In this document: positions 1 to 12,089 of the stretch, piece by piece
Layout of the letters: each line of letters begins with the position of its first letter
Position numbering within the stretch: position 1 is the stretch's first letter
Origin: Odiellus spinosus
Taxonomy: Eukaryota > Arthropoda > Arachnida > Opiliones > Phalangiidae
DNA length: 64,000 bases
Reading direction: 5' to 3'
NCBI GenBank assembly: GCA_963920705.1
Contig: OY987231.1
Coordinates: 4,767,424-4,831,423, forward strand
Position numbers and translations under genes: made by a program
Notes under the pieces: generated by a model
The model's input: only the letters and a program-made list of their open reading frames with translations
Database searches by the model: none
What the model was told of the DNA's origin: nothing

Positions 1-1233
1 GAACCACGTACCAATCATAATATGCCTTGTTGTAAACTTGAATCATAATATATTTAGAATCGTATTTTCCGAAGAAGCTACTCAATTTCCATTTAGAGTT
101 GATGCAAAATCAGTGACAGCCATAGTCTTACTTTCAGAGGTTTTGTGATGCTAATCTGTTATTGGTAGCTATCTTTTCAAGGAATGTCGTCACTCCTAAT
201 TCCGGCAGTAAGTATTGTAGGGGTACATTATAGAGCATAGTTGGGTGATAAAGATAAAGGCTCAAGAATTATTTATTATCATTACATTTGGCAACTTCCT
301 AAAAACGCGCTAGGGATAAATAAATCTCAATTAAAACTGGGAAATGATAAACGACGCGAGGTTTTGTTTTTTATTTTTCACCTCTCTCTCTCTCTCGATC
401 TGTAGCGTTATCCGCGCGGCGTTCAAATCCCGGTTGGTTTTAAAAAAAAATTCTCGACCTCAAATTGATAAGAATAAAATTTCTGTTTTCATTTTTGCCA
501 ACTAAGTTTAACTATATATATATAGCCAATGTCAGTCCGAGAAAGAATCAAGCTTATCGCGTTAAAGGCGGAGCTCGTCGACGTCGACGAGATCCGTTCT
601 AAGGACGTAACGAGACTCAAGCGTGTGTGGATATTTTCGATAAGACTTTATCCACGTTTAGTTTAGTTTTTTTTTTTATATAATATCTATCCTAGTATTT
701 TTAGCGCGCCATTTTTCCTAATCTCTGTCGACAAACACATGGCCGCCGAGCAGTTCAGCTAGCATCGAGAACTAAACACCACACTCAAAACCGAAAGCGT
801 ATATAGCGATAAAACTTCCAATCTACGGGCTTTTATACAACCTAAAAATGGACGGACCAACCACTCCAAATATTTGGTCCGCCTCTTTACGCCTTTCAAT
901 TTTATTACGACACGAACAATCTCACTTTTAGCCACAATTTTTTTTACTCAAATTGACAAAAAGTAACGGTTAATATTCAAGGAGCCAATTTTGGGGCAAA
1001 AAGCAACCCCCTGTTCCCCCAAAACATTAATTTTTAGTTTTGTCAAGACAAATTATATTGGTATTTTTGGGTTTACAGACGAATCAAATCGGGTACAGCC
1101 ACATATGTAAGATTGAAGCTTATCCGAACGGTTTAAATCGATTCCAAGGCCTAGTATGAACGCGGCTTATGAGACTTTATAGGAAGACTAATATGTCTCA
1201 AAATGTGTTGAACTTTGGTCAATGTCTAACTCC
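1..1233. other. No gene seen
   Basis: AT-rich with T-runs and a CT microsatellite (about 383-396). A fragment of the GCTACG/CACTAG family (ATCGATTCCAAGGCCTAGTA) is at 1130-1175. Nothing else identified. Confidence 0.6.
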
Positions 1234-1240
1234 GTTAAGC

Positions 1241-1579
1241 CAGAAGCCGATGAAACCCTCCTTTGAAGTCTACTACTCTAATGTTCCATATAGCGCGCCT
1301 CTCTGAATGGGTAAAATTCTCGATTTTACGAGATCGGAGGGGTCCTACGTTATACCCCCCTGTCTACGGAAAATTGGAAATTCTCTCTCCTCCACAAACG
1401 ACGACGTTTTTTTGACGAACTCCAAGGCTGCTAGAGATATTCGCTGCACTAACTCCCGCTCCGAAAATATCTACCGATAGTAGGCGTACGAATCGCGCTT
1501 TTTGAAACTAACCCATACAGAGAGGGGTGGACAAGACCAGGGAGTAATAGACTTCAAAGGAGGGTTTCATCGGCTTCTG
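1241..1579 (+). mobile_element. CAGAAGCC-family MITE, copy 1
   Basis: 339 bp with inverted ends starting CAGAAGCCGATGAAACCC (about 35 bp pair). Flanking 7-bp target duplication GTTAAGC at 1234-1240 and 1580-1586, perfect. A second inner pair of inverted blocks (CCTCTCTGNATGGGT against ACCCATACAGAGAGG) lies about 50 bp inside each end. Small open frames in it are not genes; no transposase. Confidence 0.93.
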
Positions 1580-1586
1580 GTTAAGC

Positions 1587-2639
1587 CTATAGTGACATTA
1601 ATCGCATATTTTGAAATTGCTCTGGTCCAAATTAACAATATAAGTGTCGAACGTTTCATGGTTCCTTTTCGATTTAAGAGGTCCGATTCAAAATAGAAAT
1701 GACTTTAAACCGGTGTATAGGATGTATGGTAAAAAAAAACCCCGACTGGGATCTTAATTTTTTCTCACGCGGGCGCTCTTATATTAGGAGTCCGCTGAGC
1801 CGCAAATTTTTATCTTCTAAAAGGTTCCTTTCCAGCTATATAGGCCCGGGACGCTATAGATTCCGATATATTCAAGGAGGAATCATTTTTTTTGGCGTTA
1901 TCGAAGAGCGGCTACGGCGAAAGACTCTAAGAGATTTTTTTTGGGTGTCGTTTTTATCCGACTGATAAATAATATTGAAGAGGAAAGTTCTGGCCCGCTC
2001 GAATATACGTTCGCGTTACACTCGGAATTCGCTACGCCAGCGAATAGAAGACGAATCTTATAACAATTAGGAATTTACGCCGGCTATAGAGTTGAAAGCG
2101 TCGATTGGCTGGCATAAGATCCGAACTTGAAACGTTGTTTTATTTTCAATACTCTATATTATATATCTTTATCATAGAGTAGCTTTTTTTATCTGGTGGT
2201 TGTATTAAATGGAATCACTCGTTCAGGGCGTAACTGGCCGCGAACGTTCAATGGCGTTAAGTGCTTCGAGATCTAGCTAGCTCTGTCTAATCTCAAAAAT
2301 GAAAAGGGCCAACGTTATAATAATTTAAAAAAATATATTATTAAAACTATTCTGGGCAATTATTCCTAAAGAGTCACGATATGGTATAACCTATATACCC
2401 ACGAAATTAGGTTGGACCCCTAACAATCTATCTCGATGATTGCCAATGGCGATTCGATTCTCAGGCCTTGACAAATTGATCTCCCAATTAATCTCCCAAT
2501 TTAATTGCAAGAAATTCAAAACATAAAAAACACGACGGTATTTTTACCATACACGTGACAAGGTATGCTTTACTTTTCATTTCTATACGCTCCCATAGAA
2601 AGAAAATGCCTTTACTAGGCCTTAACATGTTTAATTTTT
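1587..2639. other. No gene seen; repeat flank at the end
   Basis: Frames at 1502-1696 and 1699-1965 are MITE-derived or unremarkable. At 2575-2605 the stretch TTTACTTTTCATTTCTATAC plus GCTCCCATAGAA matches the left end of the 13788-14166 element. Confidence 0.55.
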
Positions 2640-3110
2640 CCGTAATTTATTGATTAGGGATTTAATTCTCTGTGATTGGTTGATCAGGGATTTATTTCTC
2701 CGCGATTGGTTGATTAGGAATTTACTTCTCCGCGATTGGTTGATCAGGGATTTATTTCTCCGCGATTGGTTGATCAGGGATTTAATTCTACGCGATTGGT
2801 TGATCAGGGATTTAATTCTACGCGATTGGTTGATCAGGGATTTAATTCTACGCGATTGGTTGATCAGGGATTTATTTCTCCGCGATTGGTTGATCAAGGA
2901 TTTATTTCTCCGCGATTGGTTGATCAAGGATTTATTTCTCCGCGATTGGTTGATCAGGGATTTATTTCTCCGCGATTGGTTGATCAGGGATTTATTTCTC
3001 CGCGATTGGTTGATCAGGGATTTAATTCTACGCGATTGGTTGATCAGGGATTTATTTCTCCGCGATTGGTTGATCAAGGATTTATTTCTCCGCGATTTGG
3101 TTGATCAGGG
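2640..3110. repeat. Minisatellite, 30-bp unit, about 15 copies
   Basis: The unit is GATTGGTTGATCAGGGATTT followed by ATTTCTCCGC. Two variants alternate in blocks: TTATTTCTCC and TTAATTCTAC; a CAAGGA variant replaces CAGGGA in three copies. Because the unit is 30 bp, several frames on both strands stay open (10-residue peptide repeats), but this is a by-product of length, not evidence of coding. Confidence 0.95.
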
Positions 3111-3119
3111 ATTTAGTCG

Positions 3120-4100
3120 AAGAGGGAGGGGAATCACAGAGTGTTCATTTAAAGCGACTATAGATTTTAATTTGAGTCTATTTAAAATATGAAATCAATT
3201 CGTGTCACACAAAAAATCCAATTATACCACATAAAAATGACACTCAAAATAATTACGATAATTACGTTCGTATTAAGACCACAGAAAGACTTCGATAGAT
3301 TTGCCAAAAATGAACTAATTAGGGTCAATTGAAGAGAAAATATCGTCATACCTCCCTAGCACAAACGTGAATTCATCCAATAATCGCTCAAATAATAGAC
3401 ATATATAAGTGATCATTTTTTCCAAACGAAATCGCAATATAAATTGTCTAAAATAATCATAGAAAAACCGATATTCAAATGGAAAATTTAGTAACTTTTA
3501 AGGTTGTAACCGCGCTTATTATACATAAGCGTACATTGTTAAAAAAAATGGTGATAAGAGGTTGACATCAATCAAATATTACTAACTACGAGGTATTACA
3601 AGCGGGGGCTAGCTCACTATCAACTAATCGTTTAAATTTCGGGGCCAATCGAGGGGGGAAGGCTAATTTACCAGATCATTTCAAACGCACCCACCATGCA
3701 CCCCAACCCTTTACTACTGTTCACCCCAATCAGGTTTTAACTCCTATCACCCCTACCCTTACCCCCTTGCCCCAGCTCTTGACAAAAAATTGGTTAATGG
3801 TTGTAGGGTTGTCATTGGAGGTTCGGGGGGGGGGAGAGAGAGGATTGCTTCGGAGAGCTAAAGGGGAGAGGAGGAGGTTATATAACGAGATAGGAAATGA
3901 AGAAAGATTGAAATAGAGAGACACGTTCAAATACTTGTAAGGTTTCTTTTTTCAATTACCATTATTTATATATCTGAGTATAACAATGGAACAACGATTA
4001 CTATTAGGATACGATTAGTTTCGACGATCATTTTTGACTACGCAGACTTGAGAATCAGATAAAAGGACAGATATAGCGAAGACACAACTACCTAAATACG
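3120..4100. other. No gene seen
   Basis: AT-rich sequence with a C/G-rich strip around 3690-3880 (CCCCTACCCTTACCCCC, GGGGGGGGGAGAGAG). No repeats of other families recognised. Confidence 0.5.
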
Positions 4101-4107
4101 CGTATAC

Positions 4108-4682
4108 TGCGTTCACACTAGAGATTTTGAAATAGTTTTGTAGGTTCAAATTAATCTTTTTAAAAAGGGAAACTTGGAGTTAAAAAAAAATGGAACAGCT
4201 TTTTGAATTTATTTTCGAAATAAAACAATTTTTATAGACGTTTTTGGTGTTTAAATCATTTTCTAAAGTTTGGTTAAGTTTGAATGTAAGTGCATGAAGT
4301 ATAAAATCGGACCAATCATATTATTCCAACCTTCAACAGCGCTATCACGATAGAGTTTGTTAAAACCGTCGCTAGATGGCGAAAGCGACGCCTTTAGAAT
4401 AAATATATCTGTACCGTATTGTTCAAGGCGTAAGCCGTTGGGTTCATCTGATTGGTTCGATTTTATTCTTCACTTACATTCAAACTTAACCAAACTTTAG
4501 AAATTGATTTAAACGCCTTGCGATTCCGAAAATAAATTCAAAAGGTGTTTCATTTTGAGCTCCGAGTTTCCCTTTAATCTAATGATTCTATTTTTGGACA
4601 AAGTATCTTTAAAGCTGACCCCAAAATTTTATAGTTTGACCTTTCAAAAACGGTTTCAAAGTCTCGTAGTGTGAACGCGGCC
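4108..4682. mobile_element. GCGTTCACACT-ended MITE split by a TTAA element
   Basis: The left part (GCGTTCACACTAGAGATTTT) and the right part (TTTCAAAGTCTCGTAGTGTG then AACGC) are the two ends of one small inverted-repeat element; the middle is occupied by the TTAA element 4160-4577. Related copies are at 19437-19616, 28753-28925 and 41092-41257. Confidence 0.75.
4160..4577. mobile_element. TTAA-flanked MITE, AGGGAAACTTGGAG family, copy 1 (nested)
   Basis: Ends AAAGGGAAACTTGGAG (left) and CTCCGAGTTTCCCTTT (right) with TTAA next to each. Second inverted pair inside (GAATTTATTTTCG / CGAAAATAAATTC). About 418 bp; inserted in the GCGTTCACACT element. Confidence 0.8.
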
Positions 4683-4689
4683 ATATACG

Positions 4690-5453
4690 ATTCGTTAAAG
4701 CGTGAAGTTATGATGATTCAACGACACGAACATCACGATGTTTACGTTTAAGCGAACAACCCGGAGTTAAAAACAACATTGTTTTTTTAAGGAGAGGGGG
4801 TGGAATGGCTCCGATCCACCAGCTGCATATTCTTGTCATTTTAATTTTGTTATTTCTTCGTTGGCTCGCGTCAGACCGGAGATGTCAAATTTTGAATCAA
4901 GGCTTTTAATAGTATAGGGAAATAATATTTCGGGCACTAATTCAGAGAACGCGCTAGCGTTTTATGTTATGGGCCGACGATCAACTTTAATAATTTTTCT
5001 ATTTCCTTAAAAAAAATTCAGACATTATCAAATCAAAACGCTCCAATTTGCCATTGAAATAATATTAAAATCGAGTTTATCGAGGACATGTCCCGTCCGT
5101 GGCAAAACTAATCGAAATAATCATTTGTTAGAGTTGAAACCAATCTAAAGGTCGAAGGTTGAACTTTCAAGATTCACTAAACATTATTAAGTCTTAGTAT
5201 TTTAAAACTAATTTTGAAGTTGACCCTTCAACTCCAACAAGTAGTTTCGGTTCCATGTTAAGGGTCAATGGGAGAAAATCGTCTGTTAAATATTTGCGAG
5301 TGAATAAAATCAGTTGTTTTGAAATTAGAAACTCTAAATCCTGACAGATTATGATTATAATTCAATTTGGTTTTAAAAGAAAATTTAATATCGGTTACTT
5401 CAGTCATCTGAAATCATAACATGTCCTTCTGGGTCTTTGTTTACAACGACATC
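4690..5453. other. No gene seen
   Basis: AT-rich, no open frame of note and no recognised repeat. Confidence 0.5.
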
Positions 5454-5460
5454 ATAAAAC

Positions 5461-5781
5461 CAGAAGCCGATGAAACCCTCCTTTGAAGTCTATTACTCCC
5501 TGGTCTTGTCTACCCCTCTCTGTATGGGTTAGTTTCAAAAAGCGCGATTCGCACGCCTCCTAACGGTAGATATTTTCGGAGCGGGAGTTCGTCGAGCGAA
5601 TATCTCTAGCACCCTTGGAGTTCGTCAAAAAAACGTCGTCGTTTGTGGAGAGAGAGAATTTCCAATTTTTCGTAGACAGGGGGTATGAAGTAGGACCCCT
5701 CCGATCTCGTAAAATTGGGAATTTTACCCATACAGAGAAGACCGCTATATCGAACATTAGAGTAGTAGACTTCTACTTCTG
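5461..5781 (-). mobile_element. CAGAAGCC-family MITE, copy 2
   Basis: 321 bp, opposite orientation to copy 1. Perfect 7-bp duplication ATAAAAC (5454-5460, 5782-5788). The right end lacks about 15 bp of its inverted repeat (reads GACTTCTACTTCTG). It is inserted in a member of the AAACTACGTCAT dispersed family, whose sequence resumes after it. Confidence 0.9.
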
Positions 5782-5788
5782 ATAAAAC

Positions 5789-6749
5789 TAAAAATATAAT
5801 CCTTATATAGGCATTCGGAGAAAAATATATATATAAAAAAAAAAAAAAAAAAAAAAAACAATGGTGACAACTGCTTATTTTAAGGCGAAACATTTAATGT
5901 AGATTAAAAACAACACGTTTGTAATTTGACATTCCTTCTCTTAATCGGGATCCCACGCTGCATTTCACAATATTTCTAATACGAGAATTAAAAATTTAGA
6001 TATCGTTACACGATCGCCGCTTTAGTTCGCTGATAAACCGACACCCAACTATTTGATACGAAGAAGATTCCTTCGTGGGGGTGGAGGGGAGGGGAAAAGA
6101 TGAAGAAGCCCCCCTTCCCTTCTCCGTTTCAAAGTGACGCGCTGATGGGAAAACGTTCTTAAAATTTTATTCGAATTTGGGAGCAATCTATCAAATATAA
6201 AATGGGAAAAAATAGATCGGATAAGATGCTGGGACAGAGGAGGCGCCTTGTGGGTGCCAAAAGGCATTAAGGAGTCAAAGAGAGATTTTCTTATACAGAA
6301 ATAATGACGTCATTTCCGGCGACTCCCTCTCGTTCGGGCCACGTTTCATTCCAGTTCCAAATAGGTTAAACTCCTTTCGATTCCCCCATCCCTCCTCTAC
6401 TTCTTTATCACCCTTTCTACATTCTGAACTATATGATATAAGAAGTTGGAAAAATTTCAAAAATTCCAACCAACTGATAGGGAACTAAATTCACGCGCGC
6501 CCGCCCAGTTGTGTAAAAAAAAGATTCCGCGGGACGATCTATCGACGAAAGAAAACGCCACCAGAGAGATTTTAGTAGAAAACAAGATACGGCAGCCACT
6601 ATAACAGCTTCCTATCCATATAAATGATATTAGCGTGGTACTAAACGGCCGATGAAGTTGAAACAGAAATATTACTATTAGAATTAAATAAAAAAACGCT
6701 GTTTTGTCAAATAGAAGGAAAGCTATTCGGGACAGATATAATTAATTTA
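5789..6749. other. No gene seen
   Basis: Begins with the tail of an AAACTACGTCAT-family fragment and a 24-A run. Then CT/GA-biased sequence (6060-6420) with short minus-strand frames lacking recognisable domains. Confidence 0.5.
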
Positions 6750-7145
6750 TTATATGTTGAAATGGACCGAATTAGTTCAACACACCTGGGAATGGATAGA
6801 TAATTAGTTCATTACATCTTGGAATGGACAGAATCAGTTCATTATATGTTGGAATGGACAGAATCAGTTCAATACATCTGAGAATGGACAGATAATTAGT
6901 TCATTACATTTTGCAATAGACGGAATTAGTTCACTGCATTTTGGAATGGACAGAATTAGTTAATCTTGGAATAGGCAGAATTAGTTAATCTTGGAATAGG
7001 CAAAATTAGTTAATCTTGGAATAGGCAGAATTAGTTAATCTTGGAATAGGCAGAATTAGTTCATTATATCTTGCAATGGAAAAATATAATTAGTTCGTTG
7101 CATCTTGGAATGGACAGATTAGTTCATTGAAATGGACAGATGTTT
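6750..7145. repeat. Degenerate minisatellite, 25- to 30-bp units
   Basis: Repeats of GGAATGGACAGAATTAGTTC with variable linkers (ATTACATCTT and similar). A more regular inner block of 25-bp units, TTGGAATAGGCAGAATTAGT plus TAATC, runs about 6965-7065. Copies differ more than in the other arrays, so this one is older or less homogenised. Confidence 0.85.
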
Positions 7146-9477
7146 TAACGTAAACAATGTAACCTACTTATCCCGCATATATGGTGCAGGAATCAATCAA
7201 GAAAACCCAAAAAAACCCAAAATAACTTTTACGATAAAAATTACAATTAACAAAATGAAATTCCTTTCCTAGATCTATACAAAAATCTACCAAAAATGGG
7301 AAAAATATCTTCATCGGGTCTTATAGTGTTCAAAAAATTTACCTAACAGATATGGTGATAGTAATACAACGATAATCCGTAGAGAATCTTGGCGGACCCC
7401 AAAAAATGGATAGCGCGTGGGCGCGGGGTGGGCTATTATAATGGTGGGTGGGGCAGAAGGGGGTGGGCGGGCGATACCGAGCTGAGAAGCGAAGTTTGGA
7501 AGGAGATCGTATCACGCGCGACGTTTAACCCCCACCCCCGGTCCTCCCGTATAAAATCGTATTAAAAAAGACCCGTGTAAAACTCGCGAAAAAAGGTCAG
7601 AATCGGCGTCGGAGTAAAGGGGTCTATAGAGCCCCCCTTGCCTCCGCACGCTCCAACCATCCCCGGGTCCCTTATCGCGACCAGAATATCGGGGTCGGTG
7701 AAATGAAATAAAACTCTACACGCGCCAAAGGGATAGCGAATCAAACGGGAATTTCAACACTCCCTTAGACGACACCTATCGATATAAGTAATAGGCTCGA
7801 TTGAGGACTTGGCGCGCTTTCCTCTCCGTTGTAATTCGCGATTGATTCGACGCCACCCCCGAAGGACGCGATGAAAAAAAATATCTTCCGAATTAAAAAG
7901 TCAGAAAAGAGAAGATTTTGCCGGAGATTCTCAGTGGAGATTATATTTACGCGGATCGAGAGAATTTTTCCCTTTTTCTCGGGAACTAGGCCTATCACTC
8001 TATTTTTTTTGACTCGGGAGCTATTATTCCGACTCTGCCGCCAGCGATAAGAACCGAACGCCCCACTATACGCTTATTATAATGTAGAAGAAGACAGTCT
8101 AAGTCCAGCAAAATTTTGACGACGAAAATAGCCAATTTAATATTCCGAATTTCAATGACAAATTCTTCCCCGTTTGATTATAATTGTTAGAACGTAATTA
8201 CTAGTTAAGATCGAATGACGTAAACAGAAATTTCTTCCACTTCTGCAAAATATTAGATATATACGAGGAGCATCGCGATCAAAGTTACAAGTTGCGCAAA
8301 AAGGTTGTACGTCTGTTTCTTCCATGATTTTACGTATTTGTTTATTAACACATGAATTTTCGCGTTTGTAACCTCTCTGTTAGCCGGCGCCGTAAAGAAA
8401 GAAGCTTTCTAGTAGGCCCCATGCCTCTGGCAAACGACAACTTATCCTGTTAACAAACTGAATCATATCTTTTCGCTTGGGACCCTGCCTTTGACAGTGG
8501 CGACGGCGCCGGACTCTAGCGTGATCGCTATATTGACAAGTTTCGCGTAATTAATAATCAGGGAGTCGGTATTTAACCAATGAGAGACGTTCGTTCGAAA
8601 GAGATATTCGAGGATATCATTTCTTGAATGAAGAAAAAGGGCCGTTATAGCTAACTTCTATTAGTTATCAGGTGTAATGCAATTTCGATTTCCTTAAAAA
8701 AATATAGAGATGGCTCCGCTTTGATTGAACTATAATATTATCTCAATTATTTTCTCATTTCACTGTCCCTTTAAAGAAATTTTTATTTATTTATTTTTTT
8801 CCCCCGCGTGAAACGGTATATATAGTGAACGAATTAAGAAACGATGATTGCGATCAATGATTTTTATTTAATTTAAAGTCGACGTAATTTAAAGTCGGGA
8901 ATTCGGTCGGGTTATATCGGGGCTTAATTAATGGTCTCTAATATATCAAATTATCAAAGTGGCGGCGACGAGTGACGAGCCCAAATATTCGCGATTCTTG
9001 GCACCCGCGAAGAAATCCGCGCCCCGCAACTATTAGCGGCTACCTATAAAACATTATCAACACCAGTATGCAGCATCTGCATTCGCAAGAACGTCCCGAT
9101 AAACATCTAAACTTCCCATAGAGCATGTTTCACCAATTGCTAATATATTACCCTCTTTATATATACATATACCAAAAGTCTATCACTGTATTCCATAAAA
9201 GTAAACAACGCCCCGTACCATAATACTATCAGCAAAGGTCCGGGTAAATGTACCGGCAGATTCTGATTCGAGACACTCAAGCGGTGTAAATAGTGAACGG
9301 AGGAAGCACCTCTTTTTGGAGAAATTCCGGAGTTGGGGGGGAGACAATATAGCCAAGCGCGGCCCGCTTAAATTCAGTCCCTCTCTCCCGACTCAAAATA
9401 TCGTGGAAGAGTCCAAAACACTCGAGCGAGACAGGGGTGACAACTTTTTTGTCTAGTTTTAAGTGATGGGCTATGAC
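7146..9477. other. No gene seen
   Basis: Mixed composition with a G/C-skewed strip at 7400-7700. Short minus-strand frames (60-77 codons) have no recognisable domain. No member of the MITE families was identified here. Confidence 0.5.
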
Positions 9478-9484
9478 GTAAAAC

Positions 9485-9794
9485 CAAGAATCCATTCAGG
9501 TTCCATAAGAATATGGGAGCATAGCCTCTGGTACCATCCTCCCAAACTTTGTAACAAAAGTTCGTCCGCAATTTTCGCAACATTTGTACGATTAGATCTT
9601 TTTTCGGTCGGCTCCATTTTTATTACCCAAAATATTATGTCAAGGTCGTTAGTGGCGCGGGTTAATAATAGATGTCAGGAGCGATTTACTTGAAAAATCG
9701 ATTCGAAGCGGACGAACTTTTGCTACAAAGTTTGGGAGGATGGTTATTGAATCGCGGCCCTCCCATATTCTTATGGAACCTGAATGAATTCTTG
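9485..9794 (+). mobile_element. CAAGAATC-family MITE, copy 1
   Basis: 310 bp with about 35-bp inverted ends starting CAAGAATCCATTCAGGTTCC. Perfect 7-bp duplication GTAAAAC (9478-9484, 9795-9801). A second inverted pair (CCATCCTCCCAAACTTTGTA against TACAAAGTTTGGGAGGATGG) lies inside, separated from the ends by a non-pairing spacer. Orientation is opposite to copies 2 and 3. Confidence 0.93.
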
Positions 9795-9801
9795 GTAAAA
9801 C

Positions 9802-10147
9802 TGGACCTTTGCTGATAGTATTAAGCTATGGAGCGTTGTGTACTTTTATTGAATAATGTGATAGACTTTTGAATATACAAATATAGATAACAAAATTACC
9901 TTAAATACTTAATAATTGTTCGCGCTTCAAGATGGAAAAATCTGAATTTTCTTTACAGATAAATAATAGTTGTAGGTCTAATTTACATCCATCATATTGC
10001 AGTATATGTACTTTTGTCTATATGAAGATAAATAGAACTTTCAGGTGTTTTTCAAAATTTTGTAGGACATATTTATAATATAGGATAGATATTATAATTT
10101 GGTTGTTGTATTTAAGCGTAAAACATAATCATACGTGTTTGTCAATT

Positions 10148-10181
<34 letters not shown>

Positions 10182-10724
10182 TTTTTGATAGTCTCGCTTT
10201 AACAATTTAATTCGAAATATATTAAACCAACATTGAAAGTTAATCTCTCCATACGATTCGCGATTAAACCGGAAACCGGAAATAGTGATAAATCCCTGCA
10301 GCGACGTCAACGATTAGTCAGAATATATACCGAGAAAGATCTTTTACGGAAAAGTTATTAACCGCTTGCGAAATAACTTATTTAATTTTTATTTTCGACA
10401 GAAATAGTGGTTTCTGTGAAACCAAATTTTTGGATTTATTCTAAATGTATACGTAGGGGATTCCATAAAAATTTCACTAAAATTGAAGGTGGACCTTTTT
10501 GGGCATTAATTGTTAATTGCCACCCCCCTAATTAGCGCTTAACTCAAAAACTTGATTGTATAGAGCTAAACGGATTTCAAATTCAGACTCGGGACACGCT
10601 TTTAGCTAGGGTAAACCAATTTCAGATGTTTAAAAATAATAGCGGCCAAGATTTATAACTAAATGTGAGCCATTAAGTAAGCAAAGATTGGAAAATGTGC
10701 CATAATTTAAACCAGAAAGTCAAC
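9802..10724. other. No gene seen
   Basis: AT-rich; a 31-A run at 10149-10179. No open frame of note. Confidence 0.5.
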
Positions 10725-10965
10725 TATCTTTAATTTTGTTGTAGAAATAAACTACGTCATATATCGAAAACAAATGAACTTTGTATTTTTGTCATTTTCA
10801 TTTTGAAGCCTCTTTTGAATGCGTCAACCGGCAGAGGTATAATATTTTGTACATGGCTTTTTAATAGTATCATAAAACTAAAAATATAATCCTTAGGCAT
10901 TCCAAAAAATGATGACAGCCGCTCACTTTAATGTTGATCGTAAGAAGTATTTTTCGTAAGGTTAA
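10725..10965. repeat. AAACTACGTCAT dispersed family, copy
   Basis: Blocks GAAATAAACTACGTCAT, GTCATTTTCATTTTGAAG, AAAACTAAAAATATAATCCT and CATTCCAAAAAATGATGACA in order. Other copies are near 15835-16116, 22745-23330, 26150-26760 and 41040-41600, with a fragment flanking 5461-5781. Confidence 0.7.
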
Positions 10966-11658
10966 ATTCATATGAAATAAACGAGATATAGTTTGATTGA
11001 CACCGTTCGGATTGGCGGTTTCTGAATATATATTGATTGAATCGGATAGGGGGGGAGTTTCCAAGCTCGGAAAGGACTATCTACATTCCAACTTGGAATA
11101 AATCTAAGTATGAGAATAAAGATCCCTTCCCGGGTTGTAATCGCCCGAGTAGAAAAAGAAGAGTACGACGAAGCACGAATCGCGGGAGAGAGAGAGATAG
11201 AGGAAAAAAAGAGGGGGTGGGGGTCGGGAGATTGACTAATTGAATTAGGTTGGTCGCCAACTGAGAGCGGGATTAGTATTATAGAGAGTGAAAGAACTCC
11301 GAGAGAAGCTGGCCCTCTCCCGCTCCGCAGACCCCGCGACACACGCTACACCTCATATCTCTTTAGTCTCTATCGACTGTCTTTCTTTTCTGGTTGCTGC
11401 GTGGCTCTATAGCTCTATCATCGTGTCCCCGCCGATACGGATCTACTCGCGGTTAAATCCTTTATCCCCTACTCCAATTCCAAATAAAAAATATACTCTT
11501 TTATAGGGTACCTTTCCATACGCGCGCGAAATGGTGAAAAACCGAAGCTGATATTTTCAAATATTATTTCGCGACTGTATCATAAACAAGTAGCTAGATT
11601 CAGAGTTTGGCGGACGTTGACAAAACGGTTAGCTCTGCTTTTTCTCGTACGTGAGAAA
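10966..11658. other. No gene seen; overlapping short frames
   Basis: Overlapping frames on both strands (up to 124 codons, minus, 10968-11342) in a GA-rich strip. The predicted peptide is Ser/Pro/Ile-rich without a domain I recognise. Probably non-coding. Confidence 0.45.
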
Positions 11659-11922
11659 GCCGCGTTCATACTAGGCCTGGGAATCGATTTAAAATGTTTC
11701 AAAACGTTTCGTTTTAGTCGTGTGAACGGGAAACCATCTTTTCTCGAAACTGCTTCAGGAACCAGTTTCATACCGATTCGGTTTCAACAACCAATAGATG
11801 AAGCTACAATATATCGATTTACAAAGATAATGCGTGAACGCGTGACGCTTAAAACGACTCCTGGCGATTTGAATTTCGGTTTGATGTTACCGTTTCAAAC
11901 CGATTAAATAATGGTGTGATTT
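11659..11922. repeat. GCCGCGTTCATACTAGG element, one end decayed
   Basis: Same interior blocks as the 29.5-kb cluster (GGAATCGATTTAAAATG, CAAAACGTTTCGTTTTAGTC, CCGATTCGGTTTCAACAACC) and ends near AATAATGGTGTGA. An open frame of 96 codons running through it is repeat sequence, not a gene. Confidence 0.7.
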
Positions 11923-12089
11923 AAACGAGATCATAGTCGAGGCTAGGTTATAGGGATCGAGACAAGTTATTACGTCGTCTCGCGAAAGTATAGGAGTAAT
12001 ACGATTAGATTCGGACTGACTAAATAGCGTAACGCTTGATATGGGGTGGCAAGAGATAGACGAAATATTGAGAGAGTTACTAGCCTATA

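Noticed and set aside
412-440. GTTCAAATCCCGGTTGG, resembling a tRNA B box
   Set aside because: No matching A box or acceptor-stem partner upstream, and no cloverleaf could be drawn; perhaps a chance match or a small tRNA-derived scrap.
2631-3192. Open frames of up to 180 codons on both strands in the 30-bp array
   Set aside because: The unit length is a multiple of 3 and stop-free in several frames, so open frames arise automatically on both strands; the peptides are simple decapeptide repeats.
11617-11907. 96-codon frame
   Set aside because: It coincides with a GCTACG/CACTAG family repeat; the equivalent stretch in other copies is not open.
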